In this document: positions 46,113 to 58,125 of the stretch, piece by piece
Layout: each line of letters begins with the position of its first letter
How positions within the stretch are numbered: position 1 is the stretch's first letter
NCBI RefSeq assembly: GCF_964656455.1
Contig: NC_135714.1
Coordinates: 63,699,850 to 63,763,849, forward strand
Reading direction: 5' to 3'
DNA length: 64,000 nucleotides
Origin: Halichoerus grypus
Taxonomy: Eukaryota; Chordata; Mammalia; Carnivora; Phocidae
Position numbers and translations under genes: made by a program
The notes under the pieces: generated by a model
What the model was told of the DNA's origin: nothing
Database searches by the model: none
The model's input: only the letters and a program-made list of their open reading frames with translations

Positions 46113-46536
46113 GGGGCACATGGGTGGCTCAGTTGGCTTAGCATCCAACTCTTGATTTCAGCTCAGGTCATGATCTCAGAGTTTTGAGATCCAGCGCTGA
46201 GTTGGGCTCTGTGCTGAGCATGGAGCCTGCTGAAGATTCTCTCTCTTCCAGTGCGCCTGGGTGGCTCAGTCAGTTAAGCATCTGCCTTTATCTCAGGTCA
46301 TGATTTCAGGGTCCTGAGATCAAGCCCCACATCAGGCTCCTTGCTCAGTGGGGAGTCTGCTTCTCCCTTGCCCTCTGCTGCTCTCCCTGCCTATGCTCTC
46401 TCGCTCGTGTGCTCTCTCTCAAGTAGATAAATAAAATCTTAAAAAAAAAAAAAGATTCTCATTCTCTCCCTTCCTCTCCCTCTGCCCCCCACCCCCACTC
46501 ACACACACACTCTCTCTCTCTCAAAAAAAAAAAAAA
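46113..46536 (+). mobile_element. Older CAN-SINE, split by a younger one
   Basis: Outer copy: head and middle at 46113-46250 ('ggggcacatgggtggctcagttgg...gcctgctgaagattctctctctt') and its CT-rich 3' part and A15 tail at 46454-46536. It has the 'catccaactcttgatttcagctcagg' wording of the older subtype, as at 2.9 kb. Confidence 0.93.
46251..46453 (+). mobile_element. Younger CAN-SINE nested in the older one
   Basis: Complete copy: gtgcgcctgggtggctcag head, 'ggtcatgatttcagggtcctgagatc', tail AAATAAAATCTT-A13. The host motif aagattctc(t/a)ctct appears before it (from 46233) and after it (from 46452), consistent with a target duplication made on insertion. Confidence 0.95.
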
Positions 46537-47630
46537 AATCAACCATCCAATTCTGATTTCAAGAGTCATCGAGGTTCTGAAGTGAAATCATAGAGGTTCA
46601 CATTATTATAAGCAGAAAAACTTGTAGTCATTCAAATATTGATGACAGAGAATATCACCATTAACTGTGCTGAGCAGAAAACAGGAGTCGAATAAAGGAG
46701 AAAGACACTTTATGTCACTCATCAATTTAGAGTGTTGACCCCGCCAGGACCATCCTAAAGCCGAAACTGGGGAAACATTTCTGACTTTTCACATCATGAT
46801 TTCTATCTCATTGCTTGCATGACCCATGTCTCTGAAACTTGGTTTCTGTCTGAGTGTCTACAGAAAGCCTCATTCGAGTGAAATACACTTTTGCAGGCAT
46901 TGATGTGATCTCCAGTGTTGGGGTCACCAGTGATGTGAAGGAAGAGAATCTAGGTAATGCTTGGACAAGGAGAGAGAAGTGAGCATGTAGCTGCCCTGCT
47001 GCCGTTGCTCTGTTCACAGTGAGGATTGAGCCATCTAATCCCCTTGGATTTTTTATCTACCAAAACAGCTTGGGCCCATCAGCAAATTGCAGTGGCATAT
47101 GGTCCAGGTTTACGAGTAATCTGGCACATGATTAAGGCAAGGGGGATGTCATCCTTCAGCAAATACTGAAAATATTGTAGGAGAAATTAGTGGGGTTCTA
47201 AAAAGTCAAACTGATAAAATTATAATTATTAAATACTTCCAAAAATCAACACTTGGGAATTTATTAAATTAAAATTTTTTTTAGATGGAGGAAATTACCG
47301 TCAGTGGGGGTGGGGGGAGCAGAAACAATGCCCAAATTGTTTAGAATGAGGAGTTCTGTTTCTCTGCTGTAGAATCAGTGGCTTGGAGGCTGATCTTCAG
47401 GATCCCATTGGGCTATACACTAGGTAGAGTGTGTAGTGTTTCACTGCAGACCGAGTTTCCACTTCCCTGCAATCAGTTCACTATGGTACTCCTCAGCTAT
47501 CCTAGGGTCCTAGTGATAACGGAAACAAGTTCAAACAGAGGTATGATGTGATACCTGTCTTCAGGTATAATGATAGATAGTATCTAATATAACCTCATCC
47601 ATGGTCCTCAAACTGGAGGAAGTCTCTAGC
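46537..47630. other. Unique sequence
   Basis: No gene or named repeat. A G-rich run (gtgggggtggggggag) sits at 47304-47320. Confidence 0.45.
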
Positions 47631-47631
47631 T

Positions 47632-47818
47632 ACAGGAGTTGTTCTCACCCTTGGGTACCCGCTAGATTCACCTGGGGAGATTTTTAAAAATATCAATGCT
47701 AAGAATCTTTCCTAGAGACGCAGACTTCATTGGACTTCAGTGAGGCATGGGCATTGGCATTATTAAAAAATGTACCCTCGTGATGTCACTGTTCAGGCAG
47801 AGCTTTGATCCTTTGAAT
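47632..47818. mobile_element. MER5A-type hAT-Charlie element
   Basis: 'gttgttctcacccttgggtacccgctagattcacctggggagatttttaaaaatatcaatgct', 'cagacttcattggacttcagtgaggcatgggcattggcatt' and '...gatgtcactgttcaggcagagc' follow MER5A, including the near-palindromic structure. Because the element is palindrome-like, I give no strand. Confidence 0.85.
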
Positions 47819-47966
47819 TAGGGCAACACTCCAGTGTGCCGAGTGGTACACAAAACTGTAGGATAGATACCGAACATATCTTTCTGGAAAATTCATGTTA
47901 TTCAAAGATTTGGTGAGGAAAAACTGGCATTATTTTTTCTTCCTCTTAAAAGGTTATTGTAAGTAT

Positions 47967-48182
47967 AAGACATTATGGAGCTCCTGGGTGGCTCAGTCAA
48001 TTAAGCAGCCAGCTCTTGATTTTGGCTAGGTCATGATCTCAGGGTCCTGGGATCCAGCCCCACATTGGGCTCCACACTCAGTGGGAATGTGCTTGAGGAT
48101 TCCCTCCTTCTCCCTCTGCCCCTCCTCCTGTTCTCTCCCTCTCTCAAATAAATAAATAAATCTTTAAAGAAAAAGACATTAT
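47967..48182 (+). mobile_element. CAN-SINE, older subtype, with target-site duplication
   Basis: Body 47977-48172: head gagctcctgggtggctcag, 'cagccagctcttgattttggctagg', CT-rich block, AAATAAATAAATAAATCTTTAAAG tail. Target duplication aagacattat at 47967-47976 and 48173-48182. Confidence 0.95.
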
Positions 48183-50063
48183 ACATTTAGTAAGTCTAAG
48201 ACAGCTATAAATACACAGTAAAGTATAAAATTCACATGAGCTTTTCAGATAAAACTGTGCCCCAATACCTTCAGAGAAGTATGCTTCATCATTCCTCTTT
48301 CCCTTCCTTTATGAGACATTTTTTAAGAAATAATATATATAAAATATTATGCTTTCATTAAAACTACTTCAGTGCTTTAAATTTCTCTCATTTCTTTGCT
48401 CATACACAACAATCTAATAATTACAGACCTAAATATTTATCTAATCATCAATTTAGGAATATATGTGTGTGTGGATATGTGTGTATGAGTTTATTTTTCA
48501 ATCAGGAAAAAGATTTTTTAAAAAACAAACCCGTAATCCTCAGTTGCATTTAGTTCCAAATAAGTTTAGCACTTACAGGTACAGTTACATAAGCCTGATT
48601 TAGATTCTAATTCCCTCACAGATTATTCAGCATTTATGACTGACAGGATGCTAAGTAGCAAATTGAGCAGCAGAAAGAAAAGAGGTGAAAAAAAAATTTT
48701 TTTATCTCATTCTGCTTAATACTACAGTGTTCTTTAGACCCACAACATAGCATGAACATTTTTTTTTTCAGGTTTTCTGGTTGTTCCAGGCATTATAGTC
48801 TTATTCTATCAAGTTATTTCTCATTGGATTAAAGCTAGTTAGTATTGCATAAGCTCATGACTACATAACTCAATCTGTGTATAAAAGAGATTAAACTTCC
48901 CTGAATCTCTACTCTCAATACATGCCATAGGAGAGACAAGCCAAATTTAATTTTACTGGTTTTTAGTCTTTGACCTTGAGAACAATATCAGCATTTGCTT
49001 CAGTAGGGTTTCAGCAACTTCCCCTACCTATGACCTTACCTTTCTCTTTAGGATGAATTAATCAAAATTAATTAAAATAATCAAAATTATTTATTGATCC
49101 ATTTTTACTACAGCTTCCAGGGGAGGAAAAAAATGGGAATTTTTTTCTTTACTCTCATCAAGGTAATTTTTGCAAAATCTCCTGCTGGGTAAGCCAACCA
49201 GTGACCCCTTGGCCAGCTTCAGCATCAAAGCAACATTGTCATGCCATCGTGTCCAGACCCCCTGCACTGTGTGGGCTTTCAGGAAGCGTCCATGTCCAGT
49301 AGCACAAATGGACCCAGAAGAGCAGATGTGAGAGATTCATGGCCATAGCTCTGCTGAAAAAAAAATGTCTCAAGTTTTCCTTTAAAATATTCATGTCGAA
49401 TACTTAAATTCTTCAGAAAACCCCACAGCTTAAATCAAGGATCTGCCACTGGAGGTTGGACTTGATCTTGAGCGTTGGAGCAAAGTCTTGAAAAGGCTCC
49501 AGAGTTCACTGGTGGATGGGGGAAATGGGAGAGCTAGTGACACTGGGGTGGTTTCCAACATTGAAAGGAATCAAGTCACCTCTCCCAGTTGGGAAGATCA
49601 GAGTGGATTTTGATGACTTGCAAGGAAAGTTGTTTTAGTGGGTGGGAGCTATTTTGCAGTCTGGGGATTTTTAAAGCAAAAAAAGCAAAAGGATCAGAGC
49701 ATGAGGAAACTGTAGGCTGGACCAGAATCAGTGTAAAAGGATTGGAAGTGATTTTCCCAGCTTTCCCATGAGTCATGTACATTCTAAGTGTATTAGAGTG
49801 AGTTTTGGAGAAGGAATATGCTACTTATCCCCAACAAAGATGTTTTCAGGGCTAATAGAGAAGGAATTTGAGTCAATTGGGGAAAAAAAAAGCCAAGATG
49901 CAACTAAAACACAAGATCTCAGTGCAAACCCAGGGAAATAAAATGGCAGATTAGGTCAGATAAGTGGGTTTGCTGATACAGATCACACCCAAATTTTCCA
50001 TGGGCACATATGATACAGTATAATATTTCCTATTAATTAAATAGCTTAAAATAATTTTGTGTT
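48183..50063. other. Unique sequence
   Basis: Nothing gene-like recognised in 1.9 kb. A short (GT)n-like run lies at 48465-48485. The 49150-49330 part is more GC-rich without a clear frame. Confidence 0.45.
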
Positions 50064-50294
50064 AAGATTTCTTATTCATGGGGTGCCTGGGTGGCTCAGT
50101 CAGTTAAGCATCTGCCTTCGGCTCAGGTCCTGATCTCAGTGTCCTGGGATCAAGCCCCACATCGGGCTACCTGCTCGGCATGGACTCTGCTTCTCCCTCT
50201 CCCTCTACCCCTCCAGTCCACTTGTGCTGTCTCTCTCTCTCTCTCTCTCAAATAAATAAATAAAATCTTAAAAAAAAAAAGATTTCTTATTCAT
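50064..50294 (+). mobile_element. CAN-SINE with 16-bp target-site duplication
   Basis: Body 50080-50278, near consensus, with (CT)10 before the AAATAAATAAATAAAATCTT-A11 tail. aagatttcttattcat is exact at 50064-50079 and 50279-50294. Confidence 0.97.
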
Positions 50295-50778
50295 AACTCA
50301 TGTATACTTTCCTGGGAAAAAATGAATACTGTAGACAGTAATTATCATTAGAGCTCAAGAGTTCACAAAATCAAAGAAAATTCAGGAAAGGTACAAACTA
50401 ACTGGAAACCACAGCCACACACTCCTGCAATATTTTGCCTTTTTCCAGGATACGAGTAGGTTTGAAACAGGTAAAATATTTGTATTATTCACAGAATAAA
50501 AAAGAGCATCCTTGTAGTTCTGCTCAGTGTGTCCAAGGTTTACCAAAAAATATTGATAACCAAAAAAGCACTTGTGTAAAGTAACTGGGTAGAAATGTTG
50601 CAGTTTTTATGTAAAAACAAGGAAGGCATTCTCTCTTTCTAAGGAGTTAAAAGCCTGGTTAAAACAAAACCAAAAAACCAAAACCAAAACAAAAACAAAA
50701 ACAAAACACCTCAGAGCTCTAGCTACAAATTACTGTCCAACCAGGTATCATCCCAACACATAAAACAGTTAAAAGCAG
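50295..50778. repeat. Unique sequence ending in a CAAAA-type simple repeat
   Basis: (CAAAA/CCAAAA)n runs from about 50660 to 50706. The rest is unremarkable. Confidence 0.7.
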
Positions 50779-50779
50779 T

Positions 50780-50988
50780 CGTGGCAGCAACAGTTGCCAT
50801 TTACTTGGTGCCACCCAGGTGCCGGGTGCTTCCAGAAATTCTGAAGTATAGATACTAACATAACCTATAATGTATAGATGAGGAAGTCGGAATTTAAAGA
50901 AGTTAAACAACTTGCCCAAGATTCCCCAGCCAGGATCCCGACTCAGAGCTCTCTGATTTAAGAGCTCATGCTCTTAACCATTGCCCCA
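50780..50988 (-). repeat. MIR SINE
   Basis: Reverse MIR: 'caacagttgccatttacttggtgccacccaggtgccgggtgctt', 'tgtatagatgaggaagtcgg', 'gaagttaaacaacttgcccaagattcc', 'atcccgactcagagctctctgatttaagagctcatgctctt'. Confidence 0.9.
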
Positions 50989-51495
50989 ACCTGTCTCACT
51001 CCCAGGATGCACTCATTCCTTCCTTCAATACCAAACACTACAGTTTCTGCTGTCTTGGAGTTTACAGCCCATGCTCTACACATACATTTCCAGTGCTCAG
51101 AAGGATATAACAAGGTAGAAGCTTTGATAAATGAATGCCTCTTTCCTTGCACACCTCCCAAAATGCAGACTGACCTCTCCGTTATACTGTTGTCTTGGTT
51201 ATTGTAGGGCCCAGCTGGTCCCTTTCTTCCTTTCTCATGACTGCTCCTCTTATTCTTGCAAACCCTTCCACTCTCCTCTTCACAGAATGTTTCCTCAACC
51301 TCAGTGTGTGGGTGAAAATCTCTGTCAGATGATACCACACACCTAGAAGCCCACTGAAGAATTACACTGAAAGGCAGCACATGCAGTTTCAAGTCCACAG
51401 GGCCACACCAAACCTTGGCTTCTCTAATTTCTTGCAAAAATGTCTAGCTAGATCACCCACATCATCCCCATATTTTTGTTTACATCAGTCATCTC
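50989..51495. other. Unassigned sequence with the longest open frame
   Basis: The longest open frame of the window (159 codons, minus, 50958-51437) lies here and overlaps the MIR. Its translation has no recognised domain, and the start falls in unremarkable DNA. I treat it as chance. Confidence 0.4.
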
Positions 51496-52689
51496 ACCGC
51501 TATTTGGTTTAAGGTTTTCCTCTCTCTGCTCTAAGTTGTATCATAGTTCTTAGTGATTTCTACACCCATGTGGCTGAATTAGCCAACATCAACTCCAGAA
51601 CGTATCTCATCTCCACCGCAGACAGGCACCCATGGCCCCAGCCGGGACTTGACCATCACCCAGAGCTAACACACCTCTGAAATCTTAAAGTTCTATGTCC
51701 ACTTTCTCCACACAGCTTCCAATCCTTCTAGCTATTGTGTTTCTACTAATAACATCTTTGTTTCCTAACTTCAGTGAGACCTGATGTTTATTGACTTCCC
51801 CATTCTTTCCCATCAGTCAGCCTTCTCCTGTCCCCATTTCCCATGGGGACAATAATCCAGAACTTGAATCACAACTTTGTGCATAAATTTGTTGTACCAA
51901 TGCCACAATCCTTACTACTTAAAATGGGTGGGGGAGCATAAAACATGAAACTGTAGGTCCATGTCCCTGCAAGTTAACAGTGTCCAGTTGGCCCATAATA
52001 TTGCCTGAAAATCCTGTGGTGCTCCTAATCAGTTTGTCTCTCACTCTCCAGAATAACCACACAGCCTTACCTGTTGCTTCTGCGCTCCCTATTCTGTAAT
52101 CCTATCCTCCACTCTCAGCATCAGGCCTCCTGGCATGCTTTACCGAAAAAAGTACAGAGACCACCCCGTGCAAACTTGGCCAACCTCACACTCACCCACC
52201 CATACATTTGCTATATTTGCTTTCTATTTATTTTTTCTCCTGTCTTTCTAGAAAAGATATTCTATCCTCCTTTCGAAAGCAAATCCTGCCATATCCTCCA
52301 GCTCCCATACAACAGTGGTTCAATCATGTATTCTCTCTTGTGATAAATTCTCTGACTTCTCCCTCTTCATTGGCATGTTCTTTTTTTGCATACAGGTTTA
52401 CTCAAGCCTCTGCCAGGTAAAACGTTTTCTTTTAACCCCCTAACCCTCTCTAACTCCCATTCGGTCCCTCCCCTTTAAATAGAAGCTAGTTCAAAAAAAT
52501 ATTCTGTTCACAGGTACTTTAATTTCTTATCATTCACTTCACTCTTTTACTCTTACCATGTACAGCCACCACTCCAACTATTTCATTGAAATAATTCTTC
52601 CAACTGTAACATGACCATCGTATGCTGGTTTGCCTGGGGAACGTCTGGTTTATATTTGTGGTCCTGTCATAATTATCAATAACAACCCT

Positions 52690-53295
52690 TGAATTAGTCA
52701 GGGCTCTCCAGAGAAACAGAACCAGCAAAATGTGTAGACAGATTGATAAAATAGACAGATAGATGGATGACAGTTAGATAAATAGATAGAGATGATATAG
52801 ATATAGAGATGAATGATATAGGCAGGGATTTATTATAAGGATTTAACTCACATGATTATCGGGGCTGAGAATATCTGCTGTCTGCAAGCTGGAGACCCAG
52901 GAAAGTTGGCTGTGTAGTTCCACTCCGAGTCCGAAGGCCTGAGAACCAAGAGAATTGATGGTGTGAATTCCAATCCAAGTCCGAAGGCCTGAGAACCAGG
53001 AGTGCCAATGGTGTAAATCCCACTCTGAGAGCTGGAGAAACCAAAATTCCCACTCAAGTAGTCAGGTGGAGAAACAGTGAATTCTCCCTTTGTCTGCCTT
53101 TTTGTTCTATTCAGATTCAACTGATTGGATGATGCCCACCCCCACTGGTGAAGGCAATCTGCTTTATTCAGTCTAATGATTCAAATGCTAATTTCATCTA
53201 GAAACACCCTCACAGACACATGCAGAAATAATGTTTAGCCAAATACCTGGACACTGCATGGTCCAGTCAAATTGACACATAAAACAACCATCACA
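52690..53295 (-). mobile_element. Old MaLR-like LTR inserted in L2
   Basis: Plus strand begins 'tgaattagtcagggctctccagagaaacagaacc' and ends 'gtcaaattgacacataaaacaaccatcaca', the reverse of a TGTGATGGTTGTTTTATGTG...CCCTGACTAATTCA LTR. It holds a GATA-rich stretch (52735-52815) and an internal 50-bp tandem repeat. 'caactgattggatgatgcccacccccactggtg' and 'agaataatgtttagccaaatacctgg'-like text are family landmarks. Subfamily not assigned. Confidence 0.75.
52921..53040. repeat. 50-bp tandem repeat inside the LTR
   Basis: agtccgaaggcctgagaacc recurs at 52928 and 52978, exactly 50 bp apart. The surrounding 50-bp units are alike, and a third, weaker unit follows at 53021. Such units are seen in other copies of this LTR type, so they probably predate this insertion. 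Confidence 0.88.
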
Positions 53296-54545
53296 GTCCC
53301 TTTACTCTCAGACTTACTCTATTTGGGATGACAATTTGTATCATCACTCTTTCAACCTCTCAGTCCCTAATTTACTTGACTACATTGCAGCAATCACCTC
53401 TGTAACCCAGGCTCTTTGAACTCCTCTGACTCTGGTGGACCACTCTCATAAGGTTATACTCTGACTTCACCAGCTGGTCCTTCTGAGTCACTTTCATAAT
53501 CTACTTTTTCTCTATCTGCTCCTTAATAGTTAGCATGTCTCTAGGTTTATCCCTTGGCCAATCCCGTTGGCTAATACATCCATACTAATGGTAACAACTA
53601 CTATCACTATTCAATAACTCCCTATTGTACATATCTAAGCCCAGATCTCCCTCTTGACCTCTAGCTTTTTATATAAAACCACTTATGGGAATTTCCACTT
53701 GGATGCCAAAAAAGATACCATAAACAGAACCCATCTCAAAGTGAACCCATTAGTTTCCCTCCAGATCTGCTTCTTTTCTCAGAATATCCTAACTACATAA
53801 ATTGCAGCCCCCATACCCATTGCTCAAATCAGAGACCTGAACATCATCTTTGACTCATCATCTTCCCTAACTCCCCTATTCCACATCAAATTTGTCATCA
53901 ATTTCACTTAACCCTACTTTTCAAAATATTTCTTAAATTTTGGGGATCTGTTTATATCAACTGGGATTACCTTGCTTTGAGACATTATTAGTTCTCACGT
54001 TGTTACTATAACAGCCTTTTATCTGGTCTCCCAACATCCACTTGTAATCATCTTCAACCTACATGCCACACTGCCACCAGTTTGATCTTTCTAAATCCTG
54101 CAATGGCTTCACAGTGACTTCAGGCAACGCCTTTCATAATTTCATTTAAGTCTACCTGCTTAGTCCTTGCACCGTATATACCAATATACTCAACTCAAAA
54201 TTGCTGATTTGAGCCAAGTCTCTCATACTTTTATTTATGCTTCTTCCCCTCCCTAGAAGTACCGTCCTAAACTTCCACTCTCATGTGGCCTCATATCAGC
54301 TCCCTCTGGAAGTCTTCTAGGCTGGCTTAGGTGGCCCTCCTTAAGCAGCACCCTTTGCTTCCCTTCACCACAGAACTCATCATCCTGTCATGCTAATTAG
54401 AAAGTTGCTGTTTGTCTCCACTCCTAGACTATGAACTTTGGGACATCTCTACATCCACTATGCCTAGTTTAAGACCTGGCACAGAATGGGCACTCGATTA
54501 AGGTTTTAAAGTAAATCACTGAATGAGTGATAATCAGCCAATTAG

Positions 54546-56038
54546 AAACAACTTCTGCCACAATAGAGTACATATGAATAAAACATGTTATATATAGATA
54601 TATAGATATCGACTATTTTATTTATATATATATATAATTTCTTTTCTTTAAAAGCTTTCAGTTCAATCCAGAGATTTTATAGTCCTGCAGAAGTGCTAAA
54701 GTTACTTGGCTAAGTTCTGCTCCATAGTTCAGGACTTCCGTTTCACACTTCGCCATGTAACACCTGCAACTTAATTTTTTTCTTTGTTATTTATTGCTCA
54801 ATCGTTAAGTCATACCCTACTGTCTGTTATGGTTATATTAAGGCTGTGTTTGTGGAGAATTTCTGGCTTCCAGAAATGCAGACCAGCCATTATAGAGATT
54901 CTTTTCTTGTACGGCCACCTGCTTGCTGAGACATATGTTTCCTCTTTTCTAATACTGTGTTTCTGAAGTACTTTTAAGCTAGGCACTACCCTAAAGGCTC
55001 TCGATATTAGATTATTACTGTTCTTTTACACTCAAATGATGAGGGATAATTTCTCTTTTTCTTGGCTACTTTATGAAATAATATATTTTAAATTTCATTT
55101 AAAAGAAAAACAATGAAAGGGAAATGAAATAAGGACCTGTGATTAATATGGAGAAAGAAAATCTTTCTGCTTTAGCCATGCTTTCCCAATTGGGAAATAT
55201 AAATGATTCAGTTACTAAGAAAGGTCAGAATAAGCGTCAAACAGGAGATTTGATATAACATTGCATAAAGAAATATCTCATGCTTATTACCTTACAACAA
55301 CAAAACAAAACAAAAATCAATATTGAAACATGACATATTCAAGTTGGAAAATGAAAGAAGTTATCACCTATGGAAAACCTAGCTCAATTTACCCCTAAGA
55401 AAAGTTTTGGGTGGGAGGAAAGTAAAACAAATGTTTGTTATTCCACTAAATTTCTGTTGCTAAGTGGTAGAAAGCTTTCCTTTGCTCCCAGTAGACCAAG
55501 AGTCTCCAAAACTCCATCCATCAAGAATTCTATTGGTATTTGCCCCTCTTCCTGAATCTTCACTCCATCCATCTGCTTTTCATAGCCTTATACAATGGTA
55601 AAATTTGGGGAAAAGTAAAAACTTTATATATGCCGAAGTCAAAGTTAAGGCAGTGAGAAATGACATAAAATATATTTAAAGGTGTGTCCAAAGAGTGGTA
55701 AGGCTGGAATTACTCTTCCAGCCTCCCATCCAACCCAACAGTCTCATTCAGTCTCTCTCTTTAGAATTCCTCAGAATAAAGGCATGCTTGGGTGTGTCTT
55801 AACTTCAAGGGTTCCTCCACTTTGTTTTTGGTCTCTTTCTTTTGTGCAGGCCTAAAAAGCATTTAATTAAAATTTTATATAATTATTTTCAAAGTTTATT
55901 TTAATTAAGAGGAAAATTTAGAATAATCTTCTGTACTTCTAGAAACAGGTGCACATCTTATCTCTTTCATATAAAGAAAAACCTGACACTGGAAAAAAAA
56001 ACTCTAACATAAAAGAAGAAGCAAAAAAAAAAAAAGAC
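54546..56038. other. Unique AT-rich sequence with a TA repeat
   Basis: An imperfect (TA)n/TATAGATA tract occupies 54589-54640. Otherwise no gene or named repeat is seen. Confidence 0.5.
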
Positions 56039-56039
56039 T

Positions 56040-57512
56040 AACAGAAAACTCTTCAATTAATATTCCCACAGAGGTAAGAAATGAGTTTACAGCCATGTAA
56101 TAAGGACGGGATAACATAAATGGAAAACATTCAGATAATGGGAAAGTGCTTTTGGAACTTAAAAATATGAGAGAAGAAATATAAATAACCAATAAGAATA
56201 TCGTAAAATAAAGTTGAGGAATTGACTCAGAAAGTAGAGCCAAAAGAAAAACAAATGTGGGGGCGGAGTCAGAAAAGGATCAGTCTGGGAGGTCAACATC
56301 CAATTTATAGGGGTTCTAGAAAAATAATCTTTAAAAAGAATCACAGAGGAAATTAATGAATGCAAAATACAAGTAAGTTTTCCATTTTCTAGATCTTAAG
56401 AACATGTGTCTGTGATTTCAGATCTAAAGGTCTCAGCAAGAACACCAGGAATGGAAAAAAGAAAGAGAGAGAGAGAAAGGAAGGGGGGAGGGAAGGAAGG
56501 AAGGAAGGAAGGAAGGAAGGAAGGAAGGAAGGAAGGAAGGAAGGAAAAAGAAAGCAAAGCTTGCAAAAGCTTCCAGAGAGACCAAAAAAAAAAAAAGTTA
56601 TTTACCAAGGATCAGTAATCAGAATAGTATGAGACTTCTTAGCAGCAATGCTGAGAGCTAAAATAGGAGATAGTGAAAAAATAATGTACAACCCAGAATC
56701 CCATAGCCAAAGTACTAATGACTGAGAAGATGGAATAGAGATATCTTCAGATATGCAATGCTTCAAAACATCAATCTCTTATGCCACCTTTCTCAGAAAG
56801 CTACTGGAGAATGCACTCCAACAGAATTAGGGAGTGCATCAAAAATGCAGAAAACATGAAAGCAATGTGAAATCCAAGACAAAAAAGGAGAAGATGGCTG
56901 TGAAGAAATCCCAGAAGATCTGGCAATTGACAGGCAAGATTTGAAAAAGAAAATTGAAAGTTCCTGGAGAAATATAAAAAACTCAAAGAAAAAATAGCTT
57001 ATTTGATGTGTTTGGTCAGTTCTTTCATAGATTTTTATGAGTTAATAATGCATAAATAAATGAATTAAAAGGAATTATTAACTTCAGAAAAGACAAAAAA
57101 TGCAAAAATCGTACAAGTATAGGAAAGCCACTTTATTATATCAAGTGGCTTAGCAGTTGATGACATCTATGTAGTAACAATAATGTAAATACTGAATATT
57201 GACTTAACCAAAAGTGGCAAAACAACTATACTAGAATGGTATAGGAAGGAAACATGTACACCTGAGGGAGGGGTGCAGGAGGAATGGTTGTAAATATTTA
57301 TTGTCTGTAGTAAGAAATCAAACCATAAAGTCTAAAACTTTTCAATCAAGACACTATTCTGTTATTTAGGCAAATGGAGAGGAATATCAGAAGAAACAGC
57401 AAAACGTGTTCATGTTGAGAAGTGGAACTCAGGGATGGAGAACAGAAATGATAGGTGAACTCTTGTTTTAATTAAAACCTCTGTACATAGTTGAATTCAA
57501 ATAAAATTTAAA
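56040..57512 (+). mobile_element. Old L1M (or HAL1-like) ORF1-region remnant
   Basis: 'aagcttccagagagaccaaaaaaa', 'ggatcagtaatcagaatagtatgagacttcttagcagcaatgctgagagctaaaatagg', 'gtacaacccagaatcccatagccaaagt', 'cttcagatatgcaatgcttcaa', 'cctttctcagaaagctactggagaatgcactccaacagaatta' match the ORF1-region DNA of old L1ME-type elements. It ends 'tcaaataaaattta' without visible ORF2, so either a half-L1 (HAL1) or a deleted L1 fits. No intact frame. Confidence 0.65.
56458..56546. repeat. (GGAA)n microsatellite with GA-rich head
   Basis: gaaagagagagagagaaagg followed by about 14 GGAA units from roughly 56487 to 56545. It lies within the L1M remnant. Confidence 0.96.
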
Positions 57513-57920
57513 TGCATAGTTTAATGCATCTAAGAAGAAATATAAAAATTAAAAATCTCTTAACCTTCAAAGACTTCTGGTCTCTTCATGTGATCATGGC
57601 TCTTCCATCAATGGCATTTCTGCCAGTTCTGCCAGATAAAAAAAAGTCTTGTGGTCCTTTACCTGGAACCCCACCTGCTATTCTCTTGGTGGTACTTAAC
57701 AGGTTTGACTCTTGGAAAAACAGGTCATTCATTTACACAGCGATACACTGCATTGCTCTGGTCACTAATTTGACCAGCACAGGCAATGCTCTTGATGTAC
57801 ATTAAGTTTGCAATTCCAAATACTCACTGTGCCTTTCAACCCTTTTCACTTTAGACTTCATCAGCTCAGAGTCGCTGATGGAACCCCAGATCATTAGCAC
57901 TGGCTGCCTCAGTCTGAGAG
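57513..57920. other. Unique sequence
   Basis: No repeat or gene recognised. The 97-codon frame at 57512-57805 has no motif. Confidence 0.42.
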
Positions 57921-58125
57921 AGCTGTCCTACTCTTTTTTTTTTTTTTTTTTTTTTTGAGAGAGAGAGAGAGCACAAGAGGGGGTAGAGTCAGAGGGAGAA
58001 GTGAACCCCCCTCCGAGCAGGGAGCCCAATGTAGGATTCGATCCTGAGACTCTGGGTTCATGACCTGAGCCGAAGGCAGTCTCAACCAACTGAGCCACCC
58101 AGGCGCCCACAGCTGTCCTACGCTT
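57921..58125 (-). mobile_element. CAN-SINE with target-site duplication
   Basis: Body 57936-58110 reversed, with a T22 tail joined straight to gagagagagaga; it lacks the AAGATTTTATTTATTT block. Target duplication agctgtcctactctt (57921-57935) matches 58111-58125 with one mismatch. Confidence 0.95.

Larger units (their letters stand above)
51500..54545 (+). mobile_element. Long L2 LINE copy, interrupted by an LTR
   Basis: The left part 51500-52689 is weakly L2-like ('ccaccactccaactatttcattgaaataattc' near its end). The right part 53300-54545 is clear: 'aatttacttgactacattgcagcaatcacc', 'gaatttccacttggatgccaaaaaag', 'agagacctgaacatcatctttgactcatc', 'aacagccttttatctggtctcccaac', 'gtttgatctttctaaatcctgcaatggcttcacagtga', 'agacctggcacagaatgggcactcgattaagg'. 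ORF2 is unreadable. Confidence 0.7.

Noticed and set aside
50958..51437. 159-codon minus-strand open frame, longest in the window
   Set aside because: It overlaps a MIR element and its translation resembles no protein family that I know. The length is unremarkable for chance in 64 kb.
56396..56618. Lys/Glu/Gly-rich and Pro/Ser/Phe-rich frames on opposite strands
   Set aside because: Direct translations of the GGAA microsatellite.
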